Source: Anabaena cylindrica PCC 7122 (GTDB lineage Bacteria > Cyanobacteriota > Cyanobacteriia > Cyanobacteriales > Nostocaceae). From it: DNA of 64,000 nucleotides. Positions 17,784-25,441 of this stretch are shown one piece after another. The translations under genes and the position numbers were made by a program. Below the pieces are notes generated by a model. It searched no databases. It had not been told where the DNA came from and saw only the letters and a list, made by a program, of their open reading frames with translations. The stretch lies in the NCBI RefSeq assembly GCF_000317695.1, contig NC_019771.1, positions 1,251,001 to 1,315,000 on the forward strand, given 5' to 3'. Positions within the stretch are counted from its first letter, which is position 1, and every line of letters starts with the position of its first letter.

Positions 17784-18175
17784 TATAGCCTTTCCCACTC
17801 TAGTTAGATACAAAATTACCCCTCCCCAACCCTCCCCTTGGTAAGGCTACGGTGTACACACATCCTTATCCAGAGATGGTTTCCAGTCCTGAGAAAAGGA
17901 TTCAAGTCACCGCAGACCCCAAACCAAAGCATGAATTACACGAATTTTTTGAGGTTTATAGCCAGACTAACCGCCAAGTTAAGCCGTAATCTTCAACTCA
18001 CAACTGATGTTAACTCCCTAATTCTGAAATTATGCGGTGGTGAAGCTTAAATTTCCGGCTGAAAAAAGGCTCAAACCTATGCCAGGATTACTTGTGTGTA
18101 CACCGTAGCCTTGGTAAGGGGAGGGTGCGCGACAGCGCGGGTGGGGTGTATTTCATGAGCTTGGGAATTGCTATA
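17784..18175 (-). mobile_element. R1 element, copy C, interrupted by R5
   Basis: The two R1 halves, 17784-17845 and 18110-18175, join to the usual 119 bp once the R5 insertion and one copy of its 9-bp target duplication are removed. The break falls exactly in the CCCCTTGGTAAGGGG hairpin. Confidence 0.9.
17846..18109 (+). mobile_element. R5 element, copy 1, with 9-bp target duplication
   Basis: 264 bp with inverted ends GCTACGGTGTACACAC / GTGTGTACACCGTAGC, flanked by CTTGGTAAG on both sides (17837-17845 and 18110-18118). The inside has only a short frame (residues such as MNYTNFLRFIARLTAKL) that I cannot assign, perhaps the relic of a transposase. It is likely a non-autonomous derivative of an IS making 9-bp duplications. 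Confidence 0.85.
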
Positions 18176-18268
18176 TTAAGTATTTAAAATCGATCTCCAA
18201 AGATAGTGCATATTAACCTAGTAGTATTGCTTCCTTTCTGTCTACTTCTCTATCTTTAGTTCTATTTC

Positions 18269-18387
18269 TATAGCCTTTCCCACTCTAGTTAGATACAAAA
18301 TTACCCCTCCCCAACCCTCCCCTTGGTAAGAAGAGGGTGCGCGACAGCGCGGGTGGGGTGTATTTCATGAGCTTGGGAATTGCTATA
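18269..18387 (-). mobile_element. R1 element, copy D
   Basis: Complete 119-bp copy in the same orientation as copy C, ending 109 bp before the first PRC/DUF2382 gene. The hairpin has slightly decayed (TTGGTAAGAAGAGGG). Confidence 0.88.
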
Positions 18388-18428
18388 TCAGCCATGTAAT
18401 ATCTCTCCTAACTTCAGTCATCAGCAAG

Positions 18429-18452
18429 AGGAAAAATAGAAAAATAGTTCCT
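18429..18452. promoter_or_regulatory. AGGAA-N14-TTCCT dyad upstream of the first DUF2382 gene
   Basis: An inverted repeat AGGAA/TTCCT with a 14-base spacer ends 44 bases before the ATG. The same dyad with the same spacer lies 45 bases before the second paralogue (19905-19928). It is a candidate regulator site or alternative promoter element. Confidence 0.4.
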
Positions 18453-18496
18453 ACTATAGTAAATAGAAATATGAACAATTTGTTTGGAAACACAGT

Positions 18497-19339
18497 ATGC
18501 CGCTTCATAAACTTGAAAATTTTGACCCCAACTATCGAGAAACCTTTAATGGAGATGATATTAAAAGCTTGCATCTCTATACAGAAAGTGGAGTAAAAGT
18601 TGGCGCAATCAATGATGCCTTAGTTGATGATGACGGAAGATTTCGATATCTAGTTATTGAGACCAATATAGAGTCTAATTCTTTGGAGAAGAAAATATTA
18701 CTACCTATTGGACTTGCTCACATTAATTATCCAGCAAAAAGTGTTTATGTTGATGGACTAAGTAAACAGCAAGTAGAACAATTACCTGAGTACCATGACA
18801 ACATAGTTGTCGATCATGATTATGAAGAACAAGTACGCAGCGTTTATCGTTCTCCCAGCGCTGCTGTAACTTATAATCCTGAAAATTACACTTACGAACA
18901 AGAACCGAATTTATATGGTTTGCACGAGCAATATCATCAAACTCTCAGACTTTATGAAGAACGTTTAATTACCAATAAACACCGTGTTAAAACCGGAGAA
19001 GTATCAGTTGGTAAACATATTGAAACAGAAACAGCAAGAGTTACAGTACCTATTCAAAAAGAACGTGTTGTTATCGAGAGAATCCAACCCACAGGTGCAG
19101 AAACGTTAGTAAATCCTAATGAAATCCATTTTCAAGAAGGGGAAGTAGCTCGCATAGAAGTTTATGAAGAAACACCAGAAATTCATAAAGAAGCATTCGT
19201 TCGAGAAGAAGTGCGAGTAAGAAAAGTAGTAGATCGAGATATGGTAGAAGCTCAAGAAGTCATTCGCAGGGAAGAGTTAGATATTGATACTTCTGGTACA
19301 TTACATTTACAGGAAAATAGTGATAAAGTCAATCACTAA
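18497..19339 (+). CDS. PRC-barrel / DUF2382 protein, AvaK-like (copy 1)
   Basis: 280 residues. The PRC-barrel spans about residues 8-90 (DIKSLHLYTESGVKVGAINDALVDDDGRFRYLVIE). A linker follows, then DUF2382 from about 150, with the pattern LYEERLITNKHRVKTGEVSVGKHIETETARV and VREEVRVRKVVDRD. DUF2382 proteins include YsnF general-stress proteins and AvaK, an akinete marker in Anabaena variabilis. No signal peptide or membrane segment is seen, so it is probably cytoplasmic or on the inner face of the membrane. It is the first of three related genes in a row, each preceded by an R1 element. Confidence 0.85.
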   Translation: MPLHKLENFDPNYRETFNGDDIKSLHLYTESGVKVGAINDALVDDDGRFRYLVIETNIESNSLEKKILLPIGLAHINYPAKSVYVDGLSKQQVEQLPEYHDNIVVDHDYEEQVRSVYRSPSAAVTYNPENYTYEQEPNLYGLHEQYHQTLRLYEERLITNKHRVKTGEVSVGKHIETETARVTVPIQKERVVIERIQPTGAETLVNPNEIHFQEGEVARIEVYEETPEIHKEAFVREEVRVRKVVDRDMVEAQEVIRREELDIDTSGTLHLQENSDKVNH

Positions 19340-19405
19340 AAACGTTTACATAATAGTAGTGTAAAATTCCTGATTTTTGACTGGATTTGATTGAAATTTA
19401 TCAAC

Positions 19406-19559
19406 TATAGCAATCCTATTTAATTTACTTGTGTACGAGTTTTACATTCTTAAACCCTAGCGTAATAGAGAAATAGTAATGAATTGGTGAAATACATTTA
19501 GGGTTTTGATGGATATTTTCTACTCTACATATATTTTAAAATCAAATAGGATTGCTATA
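19406..19559. mobile_element. R4 element
   Basis: 154 bp with inverted ends TATAGCAATCCTATTTAATTT and AAATCAAATAGGATTGCTATA. The interior is AT-rich and non-coding. It directly abuts R1 copy E (two bases apart), and both have TATAGC ends. Confidence 0.8.
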
Positions 19560-19561
19560 CA

Positions 19562-19681
19562 TATAGCAATTTCCAAGCTCATGAAATACACCCCCCCCGC
19601 CGCTGTCGCGCACCCTCCCCTTACTAAGGGGAGGGTTGGGGAGGGGTAATTTTGTATCTAACTAGAGTGGGAAAGGCTATA
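19562..19681 (+). mobile_element. R1 element, copy E
   Basis: Complete 120-bp copy with one extra C in the ACACCCCCCCCGC run. It lies between the first and second DUF2382 genes. Confidence 0.88.
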
Positions 19682-19904
19682 TTAAAGTAAATCTGTAGTT
19701 AGATGTGGCAATAACAACCAAGAATCTGGGGTTTGAGTGATTAAAGCGATTAATCGGAGATGGCACACTGCACTATGTACCTACTCTATAGGAAGCAAAT
19801 TACAGCATGATTCTGCAAATATCCTTGAATATTCGTATTACCATCACCAGCAATATCTATAACTTCTGATGAACCTATATTCATGTAATTCATTCAATAG
19901 AAAG

Positions 19905-19928
19905 AGGAAAAATAACTAATGAATTCCT
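19905..19928. promoter_or_regulatory. AGGAA-N14-TTCCT dyad upstream of the second DUF2382 gene
   Basis: Same motif and spacing as at 18429-18452, here 45 bases before the ATG. A TATAAT-like hexamer follows at about 19951-19956. The conserved spacing between paralogues suggests function or recent common descent. Confidence 0.4.
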
Positions 19929-19973
19929 AGGATAGAAGTCAGAAAATGCTATAATATTCCGAGGTAAAGTATA

Positions 19974-20882
19974 ATGGTTCTTTACAAATTAGAAGATTTT
20001 GATCCTCAGTACCGCGATACTTTTGAAGGTAATGACATTAAGGGTTTAGGAGTATATACAGATAGAACAGATGAAAAAATAGGTACTGTACATGATGCTT
20101 TAGTTGATGAAGAAGGAAACTTTCGTTATTTAGTAATTGACTTAGGCTTCTGGATCTTTGGAAAGAAAGTTTTGCTGCCGATTGGACGTAGCCGCATCGA
20201 CTATAATACTAAACGTGTTTATGCCATTGGCTTGACAAGAGAGCAAGCGGAAAATTTACCTGAGTTTAACGAACGTCTAACAACAGATTACGACTATGAG
20301 GAACAGGTACGTGGAGTATATCGCAATCCCCAGCACCGCACCTCAACTGTAGAATCACCAACACCCCTAGAATCACCAACACCTGTAGAATCATTCACAG
20401 GGGTAGGAACAACCCCCGCCAGAACTACACCAACGTACAACCGTGATACTTATCGCTACGAACAGGAACCCGATTTGTTTGATTTAAATGAGCAAAATAA
20501 TCAAAATCTGAAATTGTATCAAGAGCGGCTAATTACCAGCAAACATCGCCGCAAAATGGGGGATGTTACTGTTGGTAAGCACGTAGAAACTGAAACTGCA
20601 CGAGTATCAGTACCAGTGGAAAGAGAACGCGTTGTTGTTGAACGTGTGACACCTGAAGATGCTGGTAGAACCGTAGCTTCTGGTGAAGCCAGCTTCCGAG
20701 AAGGTGAAATAGCTCGCGTGGAAATTTACGAAGAAACACCAGAAATTCGTAAAGAAGCATTTGTCCGTGAAGAAGTTAGAGTTAAAAAAGTTGTAGAGCA
20801 AGACACAGTTGAAACTCAAGCAACTGTGCGTCGTGAAGAATTAGATGTGAATGCGCCTAATCTACCTATTGAAGAACGATAA
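19974..20882 (+). CDS. PRC-barrel / DUF2382 protein, AvaK-like (copy 2)
   Basis: 302 residues. The PRC-barrel spans about 8-95 (DIKGLGVYTDRTDEKIGTVHDALVDEEGNFRYLVID). A Thr/Pro/Ser-rich linker (about 125-160) contains a short tandem repeat of the VESPTPLESPT type. DUF2382 runs from about 175 to the end (LYQERLITSKHRRKMGDVTVGKHVETETARVSVP). It is a clear paralogue of copy 1, with an inserted linker. Known relatives are stress- or akinete-associated; the molecular role is not established. Confidence 0.86.
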   Translation: MVLYKLEDFDPQYRDTFEGNDIKGLGVYTDRTDEKIGTVHDALVDEEGNFRYLVIDLGFWIFGKKVLLPIGRSRIDYNTKRVYAIGLTREQAENLPEFNERLTTDYDYEEQVRGVYRNPQHRTSTVESPTPLESPTPVESFTGVGTTPARTTPTYNRDTYRYEQEPDLFDLNEQNNQNLKLYQERLITSKHRRKMGDVTVGKHVETETARVSVPVERERVVVERVTPEDAGRTVASGEASFREGEIARVEIYEETPEIRKEAFVREEVRVKKVVEQDTVETQATVRREELDVNAPNLPIEER

Positions 20883-20894
20883 TTTTGATTTTGA

Positions 20895-20987
20895 TAGGAC
20901 TTACGCATAACACAACGAAAGTAGCGGTAATTCATGAATTACCGCTACGGAAGAATCAGGTTTTCGGTCACATCTTGCGTAAGTATT
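20895..20987. repeat. R6 element, copy 2
   Basis: The ends are TAGGACTTACGCA and TTGCGTAAGTA. The central 28-bp perfect palindrome (20920-20947) has arms GTAGCGGTAATTCA. Compared with copy 1, the fifth base of each arm has changed together (C-G versus G-C pair), and the rest of the element is inverted relative to copy 1. Confidence 0.8.
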
Positions 20988-21160
20988 GTTTGATAAAAAT
21001 GAATTCATTCATAACTAATTAAAGCCAGTGCAGGTGAGGCTTTTTATGAGCTTTACCTGTACTTGTAATTTTAAGGATAGTTGCCAGCATTCAGAAAAAG
21101 AAAGAATGGATTAAATTCAGACTACCAAACATTTAATATCAATATTCTGTACTGAAAAGA

Positions 21161-21279
21161 TATAGCAATTCCCAAGCTCATGAAATACACCCCACCCGCG
21201 CTGTCGCGCACCCTCCCCTTGGTAAGGGGAGGGTTGGGGAGGGGTAATTTTGTATCTAACTAGAGTGGGAAAGGCTATA
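21161..21279 (+). mobile_element. R1 element, copy F
   Basis: Complete 119-bp copy, ends TATAGCAATTCCC and GGGAAAGGCTATA. It ends 109 bases before the ATG of the third DUF2382 gene. Confidence 0.9.
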
Positions 21280-21318
21280 TACTCAAAACGGCTAGTAACC
21301 TGACTTTTCATAATACAA
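21276..21318. repeat. Degraded R3 left end
   Basis: TATACTCAAAACGGCTAGTAACCTGACTTT resembles the first 30 bases of R3 (TATACTAAAAACGGCTAAT...GGACTTT), sharing its TATA with the end of R1 copy F. No right end is found. Confidence 0.5.
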
Positions 21319-21388
21319 AAACCAAGTATTAAGACTCTATTCATTGCCATAAATTTGTTTTCCAAAAATAGCCACATTGAAAAAGTAT

Positions 21389-21877
21389 ATGATTGAATAT
21401 TTAAATTCAGAAACACCTGGCGAACAACAAGAAAAAGATCTTTCCATAGACAAGCAAGAAAAAATTATTCCTCTTCTAGAAGAAAGATTGTTTGTTGATC
21501 ATAGCAAACACAAAATTGGAGAGGTCATTGTTCGCAAACAAATCGAAACTCAGATGATACAAATTCCCATCCGTCGGGAAAAATTGATTATTGAACAAGT
21601 AAGCCCAGAACACAAACAACTAGCCGAGATAGATTTAAATGAAAGAGAGATTTCGGAAATTTTAACGGCTGCAAAAACATCGGAAGTGACTAATTTTGAA
21701 AGTGGTTTAATTGTTAGTGGAGAGTTCAGTTCACCAAAAATTGCCAGCTTACTTTTAAATGCTATCAACCTAGAAAAAAATCAGGGTTGCCAGCACATAA
21801 AAATATCAATTCTCGTAGAAAATGAATCTCAGCAACAAAGATATCAAGAATGGTTTAATCGTTGTACTTCTAGTTAG
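21389..21877 (+). CDS. Short DUF2382-type protein with a different C-terminus (copy 3)
   Basis: 162 residues from the ATG at 21389; a TTG at 21377 would add four and is less likely. Residues about 22-75 (PLLEERLFVDHSKHKIGEVIVRKQIETQMIQIPIRREKLIIEQ) are the first half of DUF2382. The PRC-barrel is absent, and so is the second half with the EEVRVKKVV motif. The C-terminal 60 residues (GLIVSGEFSSPKIASLLLNAINLEK...) are a different small alpha/beta unit that I do not recognise. It could be a natural short relative or a product of recombination. A terminator hairpin follows directly. Confidence 0.75.
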   Translation: MIEYLNSETPGEQQEKDLSIDKQEKIIPLLEERLFVDHSKHKIGEVIVRKQIETQMIQIPIRREKLIIEQVSPEHKQLAEIDLNEREISEILTAAKTSEVTNFESGLIVSGEFSSPKIASLLLNAINLEKNQGCQHIKISILVENESQQQRYQEWFNRCTSS

Positions 21878-21883
21878 TGATTA

Positions 21884-21905
21884 GGTGGGCATTGCCCGCC
21901 TTTTT
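21884..21905 (+). terminator. Intrinsic terminator after the third DUF2382 gene
   Basis: Stem GGTGGGC / GCCCGCC (21884-21890 and 21894-21900) with an ATT loop, followed by TTTTT (21901-21905), seven bases after the stop codon. Confidence 0.8.
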
Positions 21906-21911
21906 AAGGAA

Positions 21912-23093
21912 TTATAAATTACTAGGTGTATATCTTTTTTGGTTATATATTGCAAAAGCTAAAACTAAAAATGTTAGTCCTCCTGCTAAATATAAAGGAT
22001 AGCCATAGGTGATGGGGTCAGATTGTTTGACAATCAGTCCGGCAATTACAGGCCCAATACCATTAGAAATACTTAAATAAGAAGCATTTAAACCCAATAC
22101 AGTTCCCTGAAGATCAGGTTTAGCATTGAGAGAAATTAAAGTGCTAATCATTGGCTGTACGAGAGAATTAAACAGGGAAAATAAGATACTGATAGTTATA
22201 AAATAGGTAATATTTGGCCAAACTGGCATTAATGCAAATGACAGACTACGAAAAAATAGACCTAAAAACAAAATTTTAACTACATCAAATTTCTTGATCA
22301 TCACAGACACACCCCAAGTTTGCATAATTACGCCTAATGTGCCAAAGACTAAAAACAGGAGTGTTAAAGACTGGCTAGTTTGAGCTAAAACCTTGATGAA
22401 GTAAGGTTGAAAAGCATATGTAAACATAGTAAAAGTCGTGCCAGTTAAGAAATTAATAAATAGTAAAATGCCAACTCCTGGCATTACTAAACCCTTGACT
22501 AAATTTCCTAAACCTAAATCGAATATATTACTAGATTTTGTAGCTTTATTTTTGAGAGTTTCGGGTAAGAAGAAAATAGTCATCAACAAAGCCACAAGCG
22601 CAACTCCAGCAGAAACTAAAAATGCAGTTCCCAAAGACTTTTGCTGTGCTAATAAACTGATAGCTGGGCCTAAAACGAAACCTAAACCCATTGCAGCCCC
22701 ATAAATACCAAATGCATGGGCGCGATCCTTGGGACTGGTAATATCAGAAATTACTGCTTGAGCTACAGAAGCATTACCACCGGTGATCCCATCCAAAAAT
22801 CGTGCAAAAAATAACAGGCTTGCAGTTGTTGCCGTTCCAGCTATACAGTTGGCAATGACAGTCCCGGCTAAACTTATTATTAATAAAGGCTTCCTGCCAA
22901 AACGATCAGAAAGTTTGCCAATGACAGGAGTTGCAAAAAATTGAGCTATAGAGTAAATAGAAAATAATAAACTGGTTTGGAAATCGCTCAGACCAAATTG
23001 TTTGCCATAAAGATAGATAATAGGAATTAAAATCGTCAGACTCAGGGAGTTAACAAAGGCAATTAAAGCAGTAATCCAAAAATTGCGATTCAT
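21912..23093 (-). CDS. MFS transporter (drug-efflux type)
   Basis: 393 residues with about twelve hydrophobic helices. The cytoplasmic loop 2-3 motif GKLSDRFGRKPLL (about 59-71) is the major-facilitator signature. RFLDGITGGNASVAQAVISDITSPKDRAHAFG (about 97-128) is typical of the TetA/DHA1 12-helix drug:proton antiporters. The substrate is not known. It is a single gene, convergent with the DUF2382 gene and separated from it by a terminator. Confidence 0.88.
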   Translation of the reverse strand: MNRNFWITALIAFVNSLSLTILIPIIYLYGKQFGLSDFQTSLLFSIYSIAQFFATPVIGKLSDRFGRKPLLIISLAGTVIANCIAGTATTASLLFFARFLDGITGGNASVAQAVISDITSPKDRAHAFGIYGAAMGLGFVLGPAISLLAQQKSLGTAFLVSAGVALVALLMTIFFLPETLKNKATKSSNIFDLGLGNLVKGLVMPGVGILLFINFLTGTTFTMFTYAFQPYFIKVLAQTSQSLTLLFLVFGTLGVIMQTWGVSVMIKKFDVVKILFLGLFFRSLSFALMPVWPNITYFITISILFSLFNSLVQPMISTLISLNAKPDLQGTVLGLNASYLSISNGIGPVIAGLIVKQSDPITYGYPLYLAGGLTFLVLAFAIYNQKRYTPSNL

Positions 23094-23180
23094 CAGTAAT
23101 TAATAACCACCGGGTTTTTGCTTTATGGTTGTATTCAACTCCAGCCATAGTACCATTCACCATGCTTTCAAATACTATTC

Positions 23181-24107
23181 ATGAAATTTAGACACAAAAA
23201 ACCTTCGCAAAAGCACCAACAGCCTATAATTCCACGAGTTCACATTCAAGTTCGTAATGGACAATTTGAAATTATGGGTATGGGTGTATGGCATTCATAC
23301 TGGCGTGATCCTTATCATTTGCTGCTAACTATTCCTTGGTCTGGCTTCTTGCTCCTAATTTGTATTTTTTATGTAGCTATTAATACTCTATTTGCCTTAG
23401 CCTATAGATTAGGAGGAGATTGTATTGCTAATGCTCAACCTGGTTCTTTTCTAGATGCCTTTTTTTTTAGTGTGCAAACCTTGGCATCTATTGGTTATGG
23501 TGCAATGTATCCAACAACAACTTATGCCAATATCATAGTCACTATTGAGGCGATGATTGGTGTGGTGGGAATTGCTGTGATGACAGGATTAGCTTTTGCT
23601 CGTTTTTCCCGACCAACTGCCCGTGTGATGTTTAGCCGTGTAGCGGTAATTATGTCACAGGAAGGATTACCCACTCTATTATTTCGTACCGCAAATCAGC
23701 GCCGCAATATGATTTTAGAGGCACAGATACGGCTGTATTTAATGCGTGATGAAGTAAATCAAGATGGAGGGTCTTTACGGAAAATTCATGATCTCAAGTT
23801 AGTCAGAAGCCAAACACCTAATTTCTCTTTATCTTGGACAATTATGCATATCATTGATGAATCTAGCCCTTTGTTTGGGATGACATCAGAATCACTAGTT
23901 AAAACACAATCCTTGCTAATGGTTTCTGTTAGTGGTATTGATGAAACTGTGGCGCAGGTTGTCCATGCTCGTCATAGTTATGCTGCTAATGATATTTTAT
24001 GGAATAGTAGATTTGTTGATATTATGCACCGGACTCCGGATGGACATCGCTACGTTGATTATAATTATTTTCACGATGTATTACCTGTGAATGAAGTTAT
24101 TCGGTAG
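23181..24107 (+). CDS. Inward-rectifier-type potassium channel (Kir/KirBac family)
   Basis: 308 residues. Two membrane helices (about 50-77 and 116-140) flank a pore loop with the selectivity filter IGYG at about 104-107 (SVQTLASIGYGAMYP). The large C-terminal beta-rich cytoplasmic domain (about 145-300) with MLEAQIRLYLMRDE-like strands is the IRK domain. The slide-helix region YWRDPYHLLL precedes the first helix. It should conduct K+ across the plasma membrane. The 87-bp divergent gap to the MFS gene holds both promoters. Confidence 0.9.
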   Translation: MKFRHKKPSQKHQQPIIPRVHIQVRNGQFEIMGMGVWHSYWRDPYHLLLTIPWSGFLLLICIFYVAINTLFALAYRLGGDCIANAQPGSFLDAFFFSVQTLASIGYGAMYPTTTYANIIVTIEAMIGVVGIAVMTGLAFARFSRPTARVMFSRVAVIMSQEGLPTLLFRTANQRRNMILEAQIRLYLMRDEVNQDGGSLRKIHDLKLVRSQTPNFSLSWTIMHIIDESSPLFGMTSESLVKTQSLLMVSVSGIDETVAQVVHARHSYAANDILWNSRFVDIMHRTPDGHRYVDYNYFHDVLPVNEVIR

Positions 24108-24326
24108 TACTCAATAATCAGCGCTCTTTTTAAAAAGATGCAACTCTTTTGTCATCGAAAGGAATTTAGGACTTACGCAAAAAACTCTCAAACTTCTATT
24201 CCTCTGTTTCCTCTGCGGTTCGTTATTCCGTAACTCGTGCGTAAGTCCTAGAATTAATAAAAGGTGCTGAAGATGCATCTTTTTTGAATCATTTTAAACA
24301 TCTAAAAATTGTTTTCAGCTTTTTAT
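24108..24326. other. Intergenic stretch with an R6 element
   Basis: Apart from R6 copy 3 and an AT-rich leader to the tRNA gene, nothing is seen. Confidence 0.5.
24166..24250. repeat. R6 element, copy 3
   Basis: Left end TTAGGACTTACGCA and right end GTGCGTAAGTCCTA, flanked by GAATT on the left (24161-24166 region) and GAATT on the right (24251-24255), which looks like a target duplication. The interior is unlike copies 1 and 2 and carries a CCTCTGCGGTTCGTTA repeat piece. Confidence 0.7.
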
Positions 24327-24397
24327 GGGTCGCCCGGGATTCGAACCCGGAACTAATCGGTTAAAAGCCGAGTACTCTACCGTTGAGTTAGCGACCC
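24327..24397 (-). tRNA. trnK: tRNA-Lys (UUU)
   Basis: The 71-base cloverleaf on the minus strand has acceptor stem GGGTCGC/GCGACCC, anticodon stem CTCGG/CCGAT with loop CTTTTAA (anticodon TTT), and TpsiC arm CCGGG-TTCGAAT-CCCGG. CCA is not encoded. It lies between the Kir channel and the epimerase. Confidence 0.95.
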
Positions 24398-24460
24398 TTT
24401 TGCAGTGATTTGCAACTTTCCCAATATACCATCAAAAGCATGGGTTTTGTCAAGGGGTTT

Positions 24461-25330
24461 CTAGAAAAAATTTGCTGTTAACTGGAAAGAGGCTGTGCAA
24501 CTAGCTCCTGGTGCTAACACAGTCAGATTTTCCCCGGTGTTGAAGGCGTTGCGGGTAGCACTCCAAGGCTCTAGACAGTAGAATTCTTTCCCTTTCACTG
24601 TCCAGAAAACTAGCCAGGTAGAGAAATCATCATAATCTAAGGTTAGCTTTAATTTACGGCTGTTATCTGTCACAGATGCAGATTTACTAGTTAACCCTCC
24701 AAAGGCAAAATCAATTTCATCTTGGTTAAAGTCAAATTTGCCGTTAAAAGCGTTAAATTCTTTGGTTTTATTGTCTTGATACTGCACGGAAGGAATTTCC
24801 ACATCTATCTGAGATTTATCACCGCAGAGAAAATAGGGATGGAAACCAGCCGAGAAGGGCATTGGTGTGGATGACAGATTTTTATACTCTTGACGTACTA
24901 CTAAGGTATTACCCTGTAATTCGTAGGTGAAAGCCAGTTCAAAGTCAAAAGGATAAACCGCTTTGGTTTCGTCGTTACTTTTGAGAACGACGGTCAAACT
25001 AGCTTTACCATCAGTTTTTTGCTCAGTTGCTTCCCAAGGTAAGTCACGAGCAAAACCATGTTGTTTGATAGTGTACTGTTTACCGTTAACGGTGTAAGTA
25101 TTATCTGGTAAGTTACCGCAAAGAGGAAATAAAATCGGATTTCCACCTCTGACGCTCAAATCTGGATGGGTAAAGCGTTCAGTATCTAAATAAAAGACTT
25201 CTTGATCTTGAATACGCCAACGGGTAATAATACCACCCCGTTCAGGTACAACTTCTATTTGTGTACCAGCACTATCATCAGAAAGAATGTAGGTTTTGTA
25301 TTGTTGCTGTTCAATGGAGATGGTAAACAT
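24461..25330 (-). CDS. Aldose 1-epimerase family protein (galactose mutarotase-like)
   Basis: 289 residues, one beta-sandwich domain. Recognisable parts are VVPERGGIITRWRIQDQEVFYLD (about 27-49), GGNPILFPLCGNLPDN, KQHGFARDLPWEA with the conserved His, and SAGFHPYFLCGD with the second catalytic His. The family interconverts the anomers of aldoses. The GNP-LFP and HGFAR pattern fits the glucose-6-phosphate epimerase/YihR-like branch, so the substrate is uncertain. The short gap upstream to pdhA is filled by heptamer repeats. Confidence 0.88.
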   Translation of the reverse strand: MFTISIEQQQYKTYILSDDSAGTQIEVVPERGGIITRWRIQDQEVFYLDTERFTHPDLSVRGGNPILFPLCGNLPDNTYTVNGKQYTIKQHGFARDLPWEATEQKTDGKASLTVVLKSNDETKAVYPFDFELAFTYELQGNTLVVRQEYKNLSSTPMPFSAGFHPYFLCGDKSQIDVEIPSVQYQDNKTKEFNAFNGKFDFNQDEIDFAFGGLTSKSASVTDNSRKLKLTLDYDDFSTWLVFWTVKGKEFYCLEPWSATRNAFNTGENLTVLAPGASCTASFQLTANFF

Positions 25331-25441
25331 TGGTGATTGGTGATTGGTAATTGGTAATTGGTAATTGGTGATTGGTGATTGGTGATTGGGTACTGGAAAA
25401 AATCTTACCTATTACCCATGACCCATCACCCATTACCTAAT
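25331..25441. repeat. Tandem heptamer repeat (ATTGGTG/ATTGGTA)
   Basis: About eight tandem copies of a 7-base unit (GGTGATT and GGTAATT variants) lie at 25332-25388, followed by an inversely oriented set (ACCCATG, ACCCATC, ACCCATT) at about 25410-25437. This is the short tandemly repeated repetitive sequence type common in heterocystous cyanobacteria. The two arms could pair. Confidence 0.8.

Larger units (their letters stand above)
17540..18496. other. Repeat-filled gap of about 960 bp
   Basis: The gap holds R8 (17644-17741), R1 copy C split by an R5 element (17784-18175) and R1 copy D (18269-18387), followed by the promoter region of the first PRC/DUF2382 gene. A 70-codon frame at 17838-18050 lies across R5 and is not supported as a gene. 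Confidence 0.75.
20883..21388. other. Repeat-rich gap
   Basis: The gap holds R6 copy 2 (20895-20987), R1 copy F (21161-21279) and a degraded R3 left end (from about 21278). No gene is seen. Confidence 0.65.

Noticed and set aside
17838..18050. 70-codon open frame within the R1/R5 nest
   Set aside because: It starts in R1 and runs over the R5 end; no family features and no ribosome site. Treated as element sequence.
25332..25388. Heptamer array as possible CRISPR leader or iteron origin
   Set aside because: Matches the short tandem repeats common in heterocystous cyanobacteria; no replication gene nearby.
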